DNA of 64,000 nt from Owenia fusiformis. Taxonomy: Eukaryota; Annelida; Polychaeta; Sabellida; Oweniidae. This document shows positions 32,801 through 44,300 of this stretch, in pieces (position 1 is the stretch's first letter; each line of letters starts with the position of its first letter). Location of the stretch: assembly GCA_903813345.2 (NCBI GenBank), contig CAIIXF020000001.1, positions 45,277,885 through 45,341,884 on the forward strand. The letters run 5' to 3'. A program made the translations under genes and the position numbers. The notes under the pieces are model-generated. The model worked only from the letters and a program-made list of their open reading frames with translations. It was not told where the DNA came from and made no database searches.

Positions 32801-34780
32801 TACTTGCTGATATTGGTTCAATCTATCAGGACTCAATGTATGTAAATTTTCTCCGCCAAATGTTCTTTCCCCCTGATAGACATTACTGGCTGTGTAATCA
32901 ATTCCTGTAGAGAGGAATAAACATATTAACAGGCTGTTGACATTTTAGGTGTGATCTCCTACATTTTTCACTGAATTCTACAATTTACAGATTTAATCAC
33001 TTTCATTTTGTAGATATGCACGAGAAAGGTGTAATATTTGCAAAGCTGGATGGGGCACAATTAACAAGATATTATGTGTAGAATTTAGTGTGAAATGTTT
33101 GAGAGAACCCCTTATGAAGTATCATTCTGTACAACATACTTGCTGATAAGGATTTGGGCTAGCACCTCCACTAGACATATCATGTAGATTCTTGCCCTGG
33201 AATGTTGTTTTCCCCTGCCATTCATTACTCATGGTATAGTCAATACCTGCAATAATTATGATTGTGATGTTCTTATTCATATTTTTGCTTGTTGTGTTTT
33301 TATTAACTAATATCCAGTTTGAGTGTTTGTCTTATTGTTCAGTACACGTACATGTTTTGTGAATATTTTATATTATTTACAGTATTTGACTGAACCACAA
33401 AAAGTCCTTTGACTGGACAAGCAATGACTGGCAATACATGTAGCTTTACTTGCTGTATAGTTCTCAAATATAATGAAAAGTTAGAAGAATAACTACTGTC
33501 AATGTTACTACTTCACTGAAATACTATTAGATAGAGCAAAGACTTATACAGACAATAGAGCATGCTCATCTAATGTTAGGTAACAGATACTAACATAATA
33601 CTGCATCAATATAGATATGCTGTGCTTTCATTAACGCCGTCCCATAATGGAGAGGACCCGGTTTTTATTATAGGGACCCCAAACAATGAAAATGAGGGGT
33701 CACTTGGACGCAGTGCAGGTCATATCAAAAAATCATCTCTGGATGAATGGATTGATAAAGATCTTACCTTCAGTCTTTTATTTGGTCAAAATCCGCTAAA
33801 TAAACGAAGGATATTCTATTTCTAAAAGAAATAAAATCATCTTTTGGACTTTCTTTCCCGGAAGTTGATTTCCGATCAATATAGTATGAGGTATGTGATA
33901 GGACAATCACTAGTAGTTGATTTCCGAGCGGTAATCGGTACGAATCCTATGATTGGCCGTGATTATTAATCGCGCATGCGTCTTGATAATTTTGACTAAT
34001 CAAATTGCTGGATTTGTTGCGCATGCGCAAAAAACTGAACCAAAGAATTGAACCTCACGGAGATTGCTCCTAATCAAACTTTCTGAGCGATCAAAATCAA
34101 TAGCAAATTGCTTTGAAATACGCGAAGAAAAACGGTATTTAATGGTTGAATATTAGTAACCTCTTTCAAATGAAGGTATCTGCATTATTTAATGACCTAC
34201 TAGACGTGTGCAGAACACTGATCTGGGCCAAAAAATAACAAAACTGATGCAAACGTTTCAACAATTTTTTTTCGTTCAGTGCAAAAATGTGACATTGAAT
34301 TCCCGGGAACCTTTTTTCATGCGGACGCACTTTTTTGAGGGGGGACGCAATTTTGGAAAATCAATCCGTCCCAGGGACGCACTTTTGGACAAGCCTACTG
34401 AAAGCACTGATATGGTTAAACAAAGAGTTTTACTTCTAAAAAGACACAGTATACCTGTGGCATGCCACTCATAATAATTGAAAGCTCATGGACTTACCAA
34501 ATATAAGATTGCTTGATTCTAAACCAGCTTTTCTTATAGCTTTAGTCACATCGTCAATACTTGTGAATTTATCAGCAATTGCGTTGATATGTGTTGCACC
34601 ATACAACTTCATAACACTATTCGGCTTTGAGTTTGAACAGCTCTGAAAAAAGCCACTAAATGTTCCACCACTTTGACTGGCATTTGGTGAAGCTGGCTTG
34701 TTCTTCTTACTTCCTCGTATAAAGAAAAACCAAATGAGAAATATAAGTATTCCAAACAGATATATTTCTTCCATGTTCAA
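29805..34780 (-). CDS. membrane-anchored copine-type vWA protein with alternative exon 2
   Basis: Copine-family von Willebrand A domain protein, as in copines and plant RGLG ligases. Exons: 34498-34780, then 33140-33246 or 32804-32904, then 31244-31360, 30506-30637 and 29805-30113. All joins are GT-AG and in phase; 315 or 313 aa. Residues 7-21 are one hydrophobic segment ([15 protein letters not shown]) followed by RGSKKNK, so a membrane anchor is likely. There are no C2 domains upstream and no RING finger at the end, unlike copines and RGLG. The vWA domain holds GIDYTxSN (metal-site segment, in exon 2), [43 protein letters not shown] and [17 protein letters not shown], the strongest family signature. 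The two exon 2 copies encode the same stretch. Function is unknown; a calcium-dependent or scaffold role is only by analogy. Confidence 0.94.
31540..32470. repeat. dispersed repeat with a GACG-rich end, in a vWA-gene intron
   Basis: AT-rich sequence rich in TGACCTTT and AAGGTCA words, ending in GGACGGAC tracts (about 32370-32415) and CACTGTGTGAGCC. The layout resembles the GACG-tailed repeat at 218-1320, though the bodies differ. Frames at 31392-31673 and 31906-32109 have no recognisable domain. Confidence 0.5.
32804..32904 (-). other. alternative exon 2b of the vWA gene
   Basis: 101-nt exon with good splice sites (CTCTACAG acceptor, CAA/GTAATT donor), phase 1 in and phase 0 out. Encodes [20 protein letters not shown] and a tail ending NQYQQ. 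It is homologous to exon 2a, two codons shorter, and the two cannot be spliced together without a frameshift. Confidence 0.9.
33140..33246 (-). other. alternative exon 2a of the vWA gene
   Basis: 107-nt exon (ATTGCAG acceptor, CAA/GTATGT donor), phase 1 in and phase 0 out. Encodes [20 protein letters not shown] and a tail ending SPNPYQQ, the NPY-Q part matching the copine consensus better than 2b. Separated from 2b by a 235-nt intron. Confidence 0.9.
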
Positions 34781-35200
34781 TTCTATACGGTATCAACTTT
34801 GAAATCTGCCTTATATTATTGTGTTAGCTCTGAGTCTTAGTCTGACAACTTTAGTTTTATTTTATTCGATTTTATTTCCATCTATTAGTAGGCCTAGTGG
34901 GCGATAATATAAGATAATGCTAAAATGTGAAGAATCCTCTCGTTCCTAACTACCACCGTCAATTCTTGAGTGTCAAGTGTATCTTTTCATACTACTCATC
35001 AAGTTTTACAGAGATTCTTGCATCATAAATGTGTCAAAATCTAATTTTAAACAACTACACGTCAGCGATGAAATCAAAACAAATCAAAATCTCGTCACTT
35101 CTCGTGAGATTACACGTAACTTCCTCTTCATTTGTTTTTGTGACACGTTGAAAAATATTCAAAGTCGGTGCGTTGTTTACACATATTACTCAATACTAAG
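34781..35200 (+). promoter_or_regulatory. probable divergent promoter region and 5' non-coding exon of OST4
   Basis: The vWA gene starts at 34780 on the minus strand. On the plus strand a strong donor, CTAAG/GTGAGT, lies at 35200/35201. If this is the 5' exon of OST4, the two genes share about 400 bp of regulatory DNA and are transcribed apart. The donor is seen; the transcript is inferred. Confidence 0.4.
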
Positions 35201-35399
35201 GTGAGTAATCATTGTTTGTGTAAATCATACGAGGAGATAATTTTCATTGTCACATGTTTGACTAGTATTGAGTGTATTTAGCATCTGATACATACATCTT
35301 TCTGTTGAAATTATTTGGCTCAAAATTTGGGTAAAAAAATAAAAAGAGCCCCCCCCCCCACCCTAGTCATACTCATGTGCCCCTACTTCAACAAGTTAA

Positions 35400-36450
35400 A
35401 CCCGATCCGATTTATTGATCTGAATTTTCTTGGTGCCTGATTTAATTTCCGTCCTATGTTTTTATGTTATCCCGTGCCAGGACTATAGTGCTGAGAACAT
35501 CACGATCTTTTGCCTGTACGATTACAACATGGGAGAATTTTCTACACCTCTTACACTTAAGATACCTACTTCAATAGATTCCGTGGTATTTTAGCATTCG
35601 TGTACAGTGCTGATATATAATAATTAAGGGTGCATTTTCAAACTAAACAGAGAGCTCCTACCAAAATGAATTTGTCTACATACCCCAAATAAAACAAAAG
35701 TTTTGCTATTATACGTGAAAAGTTGTCTTGAAAATTCAAAGTGATTTTACCTGTTAATTCTGTACTTGGTCCCCCATGTTGGTGGAAGTTACGCTGAAAC
35801 GCAAGCTCCATTAAACGAAACGAAATCATTAGAAAAAGCCATGGCACACATTGTGCGCATGTGCAGCAAAGTTTAAACCAATCAGATTATTTGATTATTT
35901 TGCGCACATGAATTATTTGCTTCTGAACACTAACAAGCTAACCACAATAAACAAACCTCTCAGAGACTACCCTTAGCCTACTTCATTTTAGCGAAATTTT
36001 AGCTCAAACTCGTGACAAATGCATGAGACACTCATTTTGGTAAATATGATTTACAGTGTATACTTTTCTGCAGTTTGTGGGAGTTTGGGACATTAAATGT
36101 TATAATTCAAGAAAATATGAAAATTATACGACTTATCAATTATTTTGAATCAGCACTATAGTTGAATCCACAATTATCTGGGTTTATCCTCAGAACATGA
36201 ACATTTTTCTTTTTCATTGAGAGAGATTCCATCACTTTTTATGATGGCGGTTGGATTTGAAAGGAGATTCCCCATTAGACTGGCCCAGAAGTGGCCTGCA
36301 GGTACCTATAAATGGAGGAATTTGACGTAGAAAATTCTCCCATGTTGTAATCGTACAGGCAAAAGATTTGTATTGACGTTCTCAGGACTAAAGTCCTGGC
36401 ATGGGATGATATTTATGCACCTCGAATTTTGGATCGATAATATGCGATGG
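35400..36450. mobile_element. about 1-kb inverted-repeat element upstream of OST4
   Basis: Arms of at least 80 bp: GCCTGTACGATTACAACATG near 35512 pairs with CATGTTGTAATCGTACAGGC near 36337, and GTGCCAGGACTATAGTGCTG pairs with the reverse of CAGGACTAAAGTCCTGGCAT. Outer parts are more diverged, so ends are approximate. The interior has no convincing ORF. Confidence 0.7.
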
Positions 36451-37109
36451 CAGATACCTGACGCGGTGCCAATTACGACCATCGATTTGAATTTCAGACT
36501 TACCAGATATTTGAAAATAAAGGACTGTGAGTCTCATTATTCACCATTTTCCTTCAAACTTAAAAGACATCTCATCATATAAAAAACCAACCGCTTTATG
36601 CTGTTCTTTGTTGTTATTTGGATATTTTTTCAATGTTTTCTTGATACACTCGGTTGTACACATCACTGGCGGATTGGGCAAATTTTGAAACTTTGCTGCT
36701 ATTTAATTTTTCAAATTCTTTTATCCTGCAAGGTCACACAAGGATGAGTAATTGAACGGAAATTCTTCGTCTTGAGGATCTCTGGGAATTTATTCAAAAA
36801 AATTGACAGAGACTTAATTTGGTGGTTGTGATAAATCCGCCAAATCCACCAAATTAAAACGGCCATCAAAATAGAGCAAAAAAATTGTGGAAAATGCTTG
36901 CCTGGATGTTCTTTTTCTGTTAAGGTCAGACTGCACTTTGGAATTTTCTTGCAATTTTGAAAAGTTGACTATTGAATATTCTAAATAATGAAAGATGTAG
37001 ACCATGTATGGAGTGAGTTAGCACAGAAAATGGCACAAAGTTGAAAGTACAGGCTGACCTTAACCATTTCATAGATTTTTATAGAGAGATTATTTTTGTT
37101 TACTTTCAG

Positions 37110-37226
37110 ATGATCTCTGATGTGCAGCTCGCAATATTTGCCAATGTTCTAGGCGTGTCACTTTTTCTCTTGGTAGTACTTTACCATTATGTATCTGTGA
37201 ACAACCCAAAGAGCAAGACAGAGTAG
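37110..37226 (+). CDS. OST4: OST4, small subunit of oligosaccharyltransferase
   Basis: Thirty-eight-residue subunit of the ER oligosaccharyltransferase, which transfers the N-glycan precursor to nascent proteins; OST4 stabilises STT3 contacts. The whole CDS is one exon: [27 protein letters not shown], then NNPKSKTE. It has a single membrane helix of about residues 9-28 and a short polar tail, and is about the same length as other animal OST4 proteins and very close to them. The ATG is the first three bases after a TTTACTTTCAG splice acceptor, so the leader must come from an upstream exon, probably ending at 35200 (intron of about 1.9 kb). A poly(A) signal follows at 37368. The protein is easily missed because of its size. 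Confidence 0.96.
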   Translation: MISDVQLAIFANVLGVSLFLLVVLYHYVSVNNPKSKTE

Positions 37227-37367
37227 CCTCATGAAGCTGTCTATTGCCAAACATTGTACATAAATGGTAGGTCATGTTTGGCCCATTAGGCTAAAGTTAT
37301 GAACTTCTATGTTTAATGTTTCCTTGTAAAGATAAATTCTGGATTTTCTGACCTCCAGATTTTTTTT

Positions 37368-37373
37368 AATAAA
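37368..37373 (+). terminator. poly(A) signal of OST4
   Basis: AATAAA about 140 nt after the OST4 stop, followed by a GT-rich stretch (GTTTTGTCAGGG). Position fits a short 3' UTR. Confidence 0.6.
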
Positions 37374-37625
37374 GTTTTGTCAGGGTTGGATGAGTGAATG
37401 ATTGGGGTTAAAGAAGTGATTAAAGAAAAGTAGCAAATTAGATTACCTTGAAACAATGCACTGTCAATTTATGTTATTGTGAAAAAAACAATATTGTTGC
37501 AGGGGTTTCATTAGCAGCAGGCAACAGTTTTTAGTGACTTTTCAACTTTTCCATGTTCAATTTATGAATTTTTGCCTGTTGTTTTCATTTATTTAGCCTG
37601 TTGTGAGAAATTCTAATGAAACCCC

Positions 37626-37674
<49 letters not shown>
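37626..37674. repeat. (TTG)n microsatellite
   Basis: About 16 uninterrupted TTG/GTT triplets. The leucine-rich frame over it is an artefact. Confidence 0.95.
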
Positions 37675-40428
37675 ACTTATAATCAATTACTGTACGCCTT
37701 ACCCATTGTTGTTTTCAGGTAAACAATCACCAGGTCATCATGTCATCTTTACCTTCATCAATACAACATTTGGATCATCTTACTACAAAGTGGTGACGTG
37801 AATCACTATGGACTTCATAATATCACATGGACATTCTCTCTTTGAGAGTCTCATTCTGAATTTTTATACATCTCTGTGGGATTTGGACCAATTCCTCAAT
37901 CATGAATCATAGTGATACAATCTTCTAGTGCATGTAAAACAAGATGTAATAAATTAATATAATATTGACAATACAATAGTTCATTGTATGTTGTTTATTA
38001 TTGTATGTTGTGCTGAATTGCTAGAATTACAGATCATTGTTTCCAAATGTCTATTCTATCCAAATATATTGTGGAAGAACAACTTTGTTAGTGGGAGGGG
38101 ACAGGAGTAATTGATTTTATTTGTTAAGAACATTGCTCTCTGAGAAATTTAAGAGAAGGGCCAGTCAACATTTCTTTGTTAGGTGAGACATAAGAGGGTA
38201 GGCTAAATCACATCACATGATCCCTTATTCAATCTTAAATCTTGAGACTTCATTTACTCCTACTCAGATTGGAGCATCTGAATTATATTGATTAAGTCAA
38301 GCCAAGAGGAATTGCTTTTGAACAGATAATATTATTTTCCTCATTCCCCAGATCCCTGGCCTTATTGATATAGTTGAAAGTACTCAGAAAAATTGTCTTG
38401 CTTCAACTCATTACCCATTAACACACAACTCCATGCACTGACATACATAAGTACATAAACGGACATTATCTGTAACTTGTATAGAATATCTATCTGCCTT
38501 GAATCAGTAAGAAATACAGTAAAACCTGTGTATAGTGAACACCTATGACATCACAAAAATGTGTTCACTACAGATAGGTGTTCACTTCAGAGGCAATTTT
38601 AACTTAGTGGAGTATGTGCTGAGAAGAGGTATTCACTAGACACAGGTGTTCACTAGAAAAACCTGTTCACTAAGTCAGGTTTTACTGTACATTGTCACCA
38701 GTGGATCTAGATCTTATCATTTTATAATTTAAAATTAGGATGTAAAACACATTTTCTTCCTGAAGACTTCTTGTAAATATTATTGGAACTACAATCTAAA
38801 CTATACTGGTAACCTTACCACAGGTAACCTTTCTAGCAGAGATGAAGCTCTCTTAAAGAAGTGATGTCAAAGTATTAAAAAGGGTAGGTAGGCTCATTAC
38901 TAATGCATTGTGGAACACTGGTTCCACATTCTTCGTCAAACAGGGGTTCCACATTATCCTTGCCAACATTGTCTTTCAATGCTTATGCTTAATAGTAGGC
39001 TACCCTTTGCATTCGTTCCACTCCGTTTTATTACTAGACTCTACGACTCTTAAACATGGCTGAAACTCCCTAATTACAAAAGGTCACACCTTTGCTGCAT
39101 TTATACATAACTATCTGAAATATACAAAAGTTAGGACTTGTACATATGTTTCCACTTTTCATATCATGTTGCAATAAAGTCATTTGATTACTTATTTTTT
39201 AAATTCAAAGTAGTTCCAAAAATCTAAAATGTTACTGTAGTTTCATCCTGCTATGGACACATTGGGTTAGTGCTACATTTGTTTACACACGCTAAATAAA
39301 AGTTTGTTTCCACTTTGTAAGCAACATCATCACAGACACGGGAACAAGAGTTCATCCCCTCCCACTCACTATGTATTAGGTAGAATATTTTTTATTAGCT
39401 ATACAGTGACGGGGGGGGATTTAAATCTTCCTGGGCCTGTGAACATCATAATCCATTTGACTTTCAACTAGCCCATGGTGATAAACGTAAAGATATGTAC
39501 CTCGAGCTTTTTTGTACGCGCAATTGTATAAGATCGATGTTACTTTATAGAATGACTAATTCTGCCATCTTTATTTCAACTTAATTAGTGTTTAGAGTAT
39601 GAGTAAAATCCGATTAGTGTTGGAGGGTTTCCAATCGTATAGAGGGCAGTGTGAATCATCGTGTACAGTAAGAACCAAAGTACAATGTCCTAAATATTTA
39701 ACCACGTTGAACAAATAGGCAATACATAAACTAGAGCTGTATAAAAATCTAACTACAAGAGCGGTATGAAGGATCGGAAATTAAGGTTGTAAATCACCAG
39801 CTAGCACGCCTGTGAGATTTCGGACGACTGAAACTTGGAACTTAGAAGGTATATAGTCTACCTGCAAGGCCTTGTGACCGCCCTCCCCCAGTCGGCCTAC
39901 AGAAGAGAAAGTTGTAGTCAAGTAGAGGGGATGGTCACAGAGACTTGTATCTAGACTAGAAGGTATGTTAATGTTTGGAACACTGCACCAGGGTCCCCAA
40001 CACTGATGTATAGCAATGTACTGAGGCTAAGACTGTAAATGCACTGGCCTTCAGGCTCCAAAAAGTGGGGCTTTTTGGTCATTACTGGGCCTTTTAAGGC
40101 CTTATTTTTTATTTCAGGCCAAATTTGGAAGAAAATGGGCCTCAAAATTTCAAAATTTGGGCACACTTTTGGGTTTTAGGGGCCCAACATTTTTTTCCCC
40201 GAAGCGAGGACGTTTTTCCCACTGACATGAAATTTGGGCCCCCCCCTCGTTGGTTTCCAGATCCGCCCCTGAAATGGTATATGATTTTGGTTCTTCGACA
40301 CTAGCCCGGGAACACTGGATATTAAGAAAGGTACAGTGTAGTTCTGCATGTTGATATTTTCATATACACATACATGTACGATAGCTCATTCCACTTACCC
40401 TCTGTACAATTTTCTCTCTAAGAAAGTA
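37675..40428. other. gene-free stretch between OST4 and EPHX1
   Basis: No exon with codon character was found on either strand. It contains one small MITE (38515-38689) and a patch near 40060-40260 of G/C runs and TTTGGGCC-type words likely from another degenerate element. Confidence 0.55.
38515..38689. mobile_element. 175-bp mariner-type MITE, TACAGTAAAACCTG ends
   Basis: Inverted ends TACAGTAAAACCTG and CAGGTTTTACTGTA with TA at both termini, the Tc1/mariner target. The interior repeats GTGTTCACTA-like words. A related copy is at 54919-55074 in a PKA intron. Confidence 0.8.
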
Positions 40429-41020
40429 TACAGGGTGGGCCAAAAAACGCCGCTTTTTTCAAGACACTATGACTTTTTATTTTCCAACCTACATACCCCA
40501 AAATTTGCAGTTATATAGTACCAGGTCTTAATAATAATATAATGTAACAAGTCGTTCAACTTGGATAATAATTGATCTAAAAGAGGAGTTAAATTGGCCT
40601 GCCACTCTATTTGATGATAGATTTTAGTTTTTGTCACCTTGCTGATATAGCAGTATCAATGGAATGTTAGCTAAGACATTTTCAACATATCTTAATTGCC
40701 AGCTTTAGTTGAGTAACTTATTTTTTTAGATTGTGGGTGCCTTCATACAATCTCCTTGGCCCTTCTCATACCCGGCTATACTCACTGGGTAGGGCTATTA
40801 ATTTCGCAAATTATTAGTATGCTATGATTTCTCATGGCACACCACATGTTTAAGTCATACGCTGGTGACATATTTTATTCAAGTAAAAGTGTACAATTCA
40901 TAATCCATAGCTAGATAACAATTTCAAGTTTCATTTGGTATGCAAATTATGATTTTGTACCAAAAATTAAAAAAGTTATAGCACTTTGAAAAAAGGTGGC
41001 GTTTTTTGACCCACCCTGTA
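40429..41020. mobile_element. 592-bp mariner-type MITE, copy 1
   Basis: Starts TACAGGGTGGGCCAAAAAAC and ends with the inverted GGGTCAAAAAACGCC family end (GACCCACCCTGTA), TA at both termini. It is homologous throughout to 43705-44288. No transposase ORF. Confidence 0.85.
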
Positions 41021-41187
41021 GATCATGATTTGGGCTTGGCTGGATACTGATGGCCGTGCAAACTGTCTATCAAAACCACGGGATCAAAACATAGACCTCT
41101 ATCACGAATTAATGTCCCAAAAACTTGACGGCGTGTGTAATCATGGCCAATGTAAGAAGATCAGATGTTGGATCACACATTTCAGGC

Positions 41188-41297
41188 CCGTAGCCAGAGG
41201 GGGGGGGGGGGGGGGGGGGCTGGGGGAGCGGAAGCTCCGAAAAAGCCCCCCCCCCCTGGAAAAAAGCTCCCCCTCCTGGTAAAAGCTGGCTACGGGC
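41188..41297. mobile_element. short G/C-run element, GCCCGTAGCCAG ends
   Basis: Inverted ends GCCCGTAGCCAG and CTGGCTACGGGC bracket a G-run of about 22 and C-runs. It lies about 45 bp upstream of the EPHX1 start codon, possibly within its leader or first intron. Related to 27621-27852. Confidence 0.7.
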
Positions 41298-41342
41298 AAG
41301 CATTTAATCGCCTTTTTGATTTTTTTATATCATAGAATCACA

Positions 41343-44300
41343 ATGTTATCCACAAAGCTTGCCTTGGCACTTGTTGTTCTTCTCCCTGTTCTGATTGGAC
41401 TGTTTGTTGCACATCATGAGGCAACTCAGGGAGATGTCCCCGAAATGAAAGATGAGTGGTGGGGTAAGGGGCCACATCCAAAACCAGATGACAAGGCGAT
41501 CCTACCTTTCCAAGTTCAAGTACCTGAAAGTGTTATCAAGGATTTAGGGAGACGACTGAATTCAACAAGGTAACTAAGAGTCAACCAAAAGTAAAAAGCA
41601 AGCCCAATGCCCTGTCTTAGATATAAGAATAGGTCTTCTTAAATAGGATAGGCCTTTTTGAAAATTTTGGTTAGCTCTAAATCTGAAACTGTAAATAAAA
41701 ATTATCAAATGACGGAGTTCTGAAACGGCCCAAGTCAGATCAATGTTATTATATTCTACAAGCAATGATCCAGAGGCCTTTTTAATAGATCTCATATCTT
41801 AGAAGTGTATCGTTCAAAAAATTCCTAGAAGAATCTTCCAGATTTCTTGAATTTTTTCTAGCAGAAATTGCCGCACCCTCGCCCCCCCCCCTCCGTCCCT
41901 TTTTCCGATCACTGGGCGTGGTTTAGGAGTATTTGGTTTCTGTTTCTGAGTATTGTGCCCCAAAACAACCACAAAAGGCGACATTTTCACATTTTTCTTG
42001 GGCGTCTCACGTGTAAGTCAATCTTGCAATTTAGAAACCGTACTTAAATGTATGAACAACATTTAAGTGCCGAGTGCAATGTCCCATTTTCTAGGCCATA
42101 ATAATAACTTACTGTATAAATTGTGTTACAGATACTTCACAGAGTTAGAAGATGTCCAGTTCCAATTTGGATTTCGAATGAGTTATATGCGCAAAGTTGT
42201 GCAATATTGGTCGACAGAGTACCTCCCAAAGTGGGCAATGTATGAAGCTAGACTGAACAAGTATCCACATTTCAAGACGCAGATAGGTGGAATTATGGTT
42301 CATTTTCTTCATATCAAGCCAAAATTGAAACCAGGTAGCTAATGCACACCTTTGCTACTTTCTCTGTACACGTTTACTATCGGTTTTCTGAAATGTCCCA
42401 ACTGTTCCAATTGTAAATTTCATAACGATGCTTAAATTCGTATTAGGTTATTTGGCAATTCTTGTTTCCAACATTTTACATCTATTTCTTTGCTATCACT
42501 TTACTAGGCTAATTAGATAGTTAAAAATCATTGTATGAGGCCGCAGTCCAATGTCAATCATTTTTAGGCCAAACATCGAAACCTTTATTGCTACTGCATG
42601 GCTGGCCGGGAAGTGTCTACGAGTTCTATAACATGATATCCATACTGACGGACAGCACCCAGGGTGATGTATTTGAAATAGTTGCGCCATCTATACCTGG
42701 ATACGGGTGGTCGGAGGCTTCACATAGGAAAGGTGATTGGAATATTTTTACAACATTCTTTAACCATGTAAGCCTTAATTTCCAAAATGTGCAAACGAAA
42801 GGGATACACATGTCCCTGTATTATTTTATCTTCTTCAGGATTGGATCAAATTGCTGCTAGTCGTCTGTTTGTTCGATTGATGGACCGACTTGGTATTGAC
42901 CAGTTTTATGTGCAAGGAGGGGACTGGGGATCTTTAATAGCAAGAGTGATATCTGAAATGCAACCGCAGTATGTATTTTGTTCAATAATCCCGGAAATGG
43001 TAAATGACTGTTCAAAACAAGACTTTTATCAGAAGTATTGGGCCAATAGAAAGATGGCAGGACTGTTTGTCTAGATCTAAGAAAAAGTCCAACCACATTG
43101 CCATCTTCCCCACTGTTCCTAACAATTCATTCATAATTCCATATGTATAAGACAAACGCCGGTTTATATTTTTTGATTTTATCCAAGCATATAAAGAACA
43201 TAATCGTTTTATTTCAGAAAAATTCTGGGATTACATGTGAACTTGTTTAACGTTTCCCCATTGCGGACTCCAAAGGCATTCTTCAAACAAATTATAGCGT
43301 CGTATGCTCCATCTTTGATCATGGATGAGAAGGATTTGTGGAAGGTTTCCAATGGTTACTTTGGCACCCTATTGTATGTAATATCAGAGACTGGATATAT
43401 GCACATCCAGGCAACAAAACCCGACACTGCAGGTGAGCTCCCATAATTCACATTCAGTGACGAGTAAATTGTCTCGGATGCCCTCCCCTCTGCGGATACC
43501 AAAAGCAACAACATGGTTGTTTGTGACCGCCACTAGGCTACTTGACTTGACATAATTTTGATATACAATATTTCAGTAATGGAAATAAGTTTAAATGTCA
43601 TTATAGGCCTATTACCAATTACCACAACAGTCAGATTAATTTTTTGTTAATGAATGCCTTCCATATCACTTTTTAAAAAGATTTATTTAGTTTTGAATCG
43701 TATTTACAGGGTGGGCCAAAAACGCCAACCTAGTATACACCCCAAATTTTGCAGTTATATAGTGCCAGGTTTTTTTAGTAATAATATAATGTAACAAGCC
43801 CTTCAACTTAAATTATATTTGATCTAAAAGAGGAGTTCAATTGGTCCGCCACCCTCTTTGATGATAGCTTTGAAATAGTCTTAGTTGCCTTGCTGATAAA
43901 GAAGTATCATGAAATGTTGGCTAAGTTTCTTTTAACATGTCTTAATTGCCAGCTTTAGATGGGCACTTTTTTAGATTGGGTGCCTTCATACCATCTCCTG
44001 GAGACCTTCCCATACCCCATACTCACTGGGGATTGCATCAGGACTATTAGCTTGGTGGTCATCAGGCCATATCAGTTCAGGAACATTTTGCAAATTATGT
44101 TTATTTCTCATGGCACACCACATGTTTAAGTGAGACACTGGTGCCATATTTTATTCAGATAAAGGTGTACAATTTATAATCCATGGCTAGATAGCATCCT
44201 CGAGTTTCATTTGGTATGCAAATTATGATTTTGTACCAAAAATAGTTATAGCATTTCGATAAATTGGCGTTTTTTGGCACACACTGTATTTATGCCAGTA

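Noticed and set aside
33622-33825. 67-codon plus-strand frame between vWA exons
   Set aside because: No motif; it sits in AT-rich intron opposite to the vWA gene and has no splice-supported extension.
37616-37801. Poly-leucine signal-peptide-like frame
   Set aside because: Produced by the (TTG)n microsatellite.
41025-41303. Plus and minus frames rich in Gly or Pro upstream of EPHX1
   Set aside because: Produced by G and C runs in a short transposon fragment.
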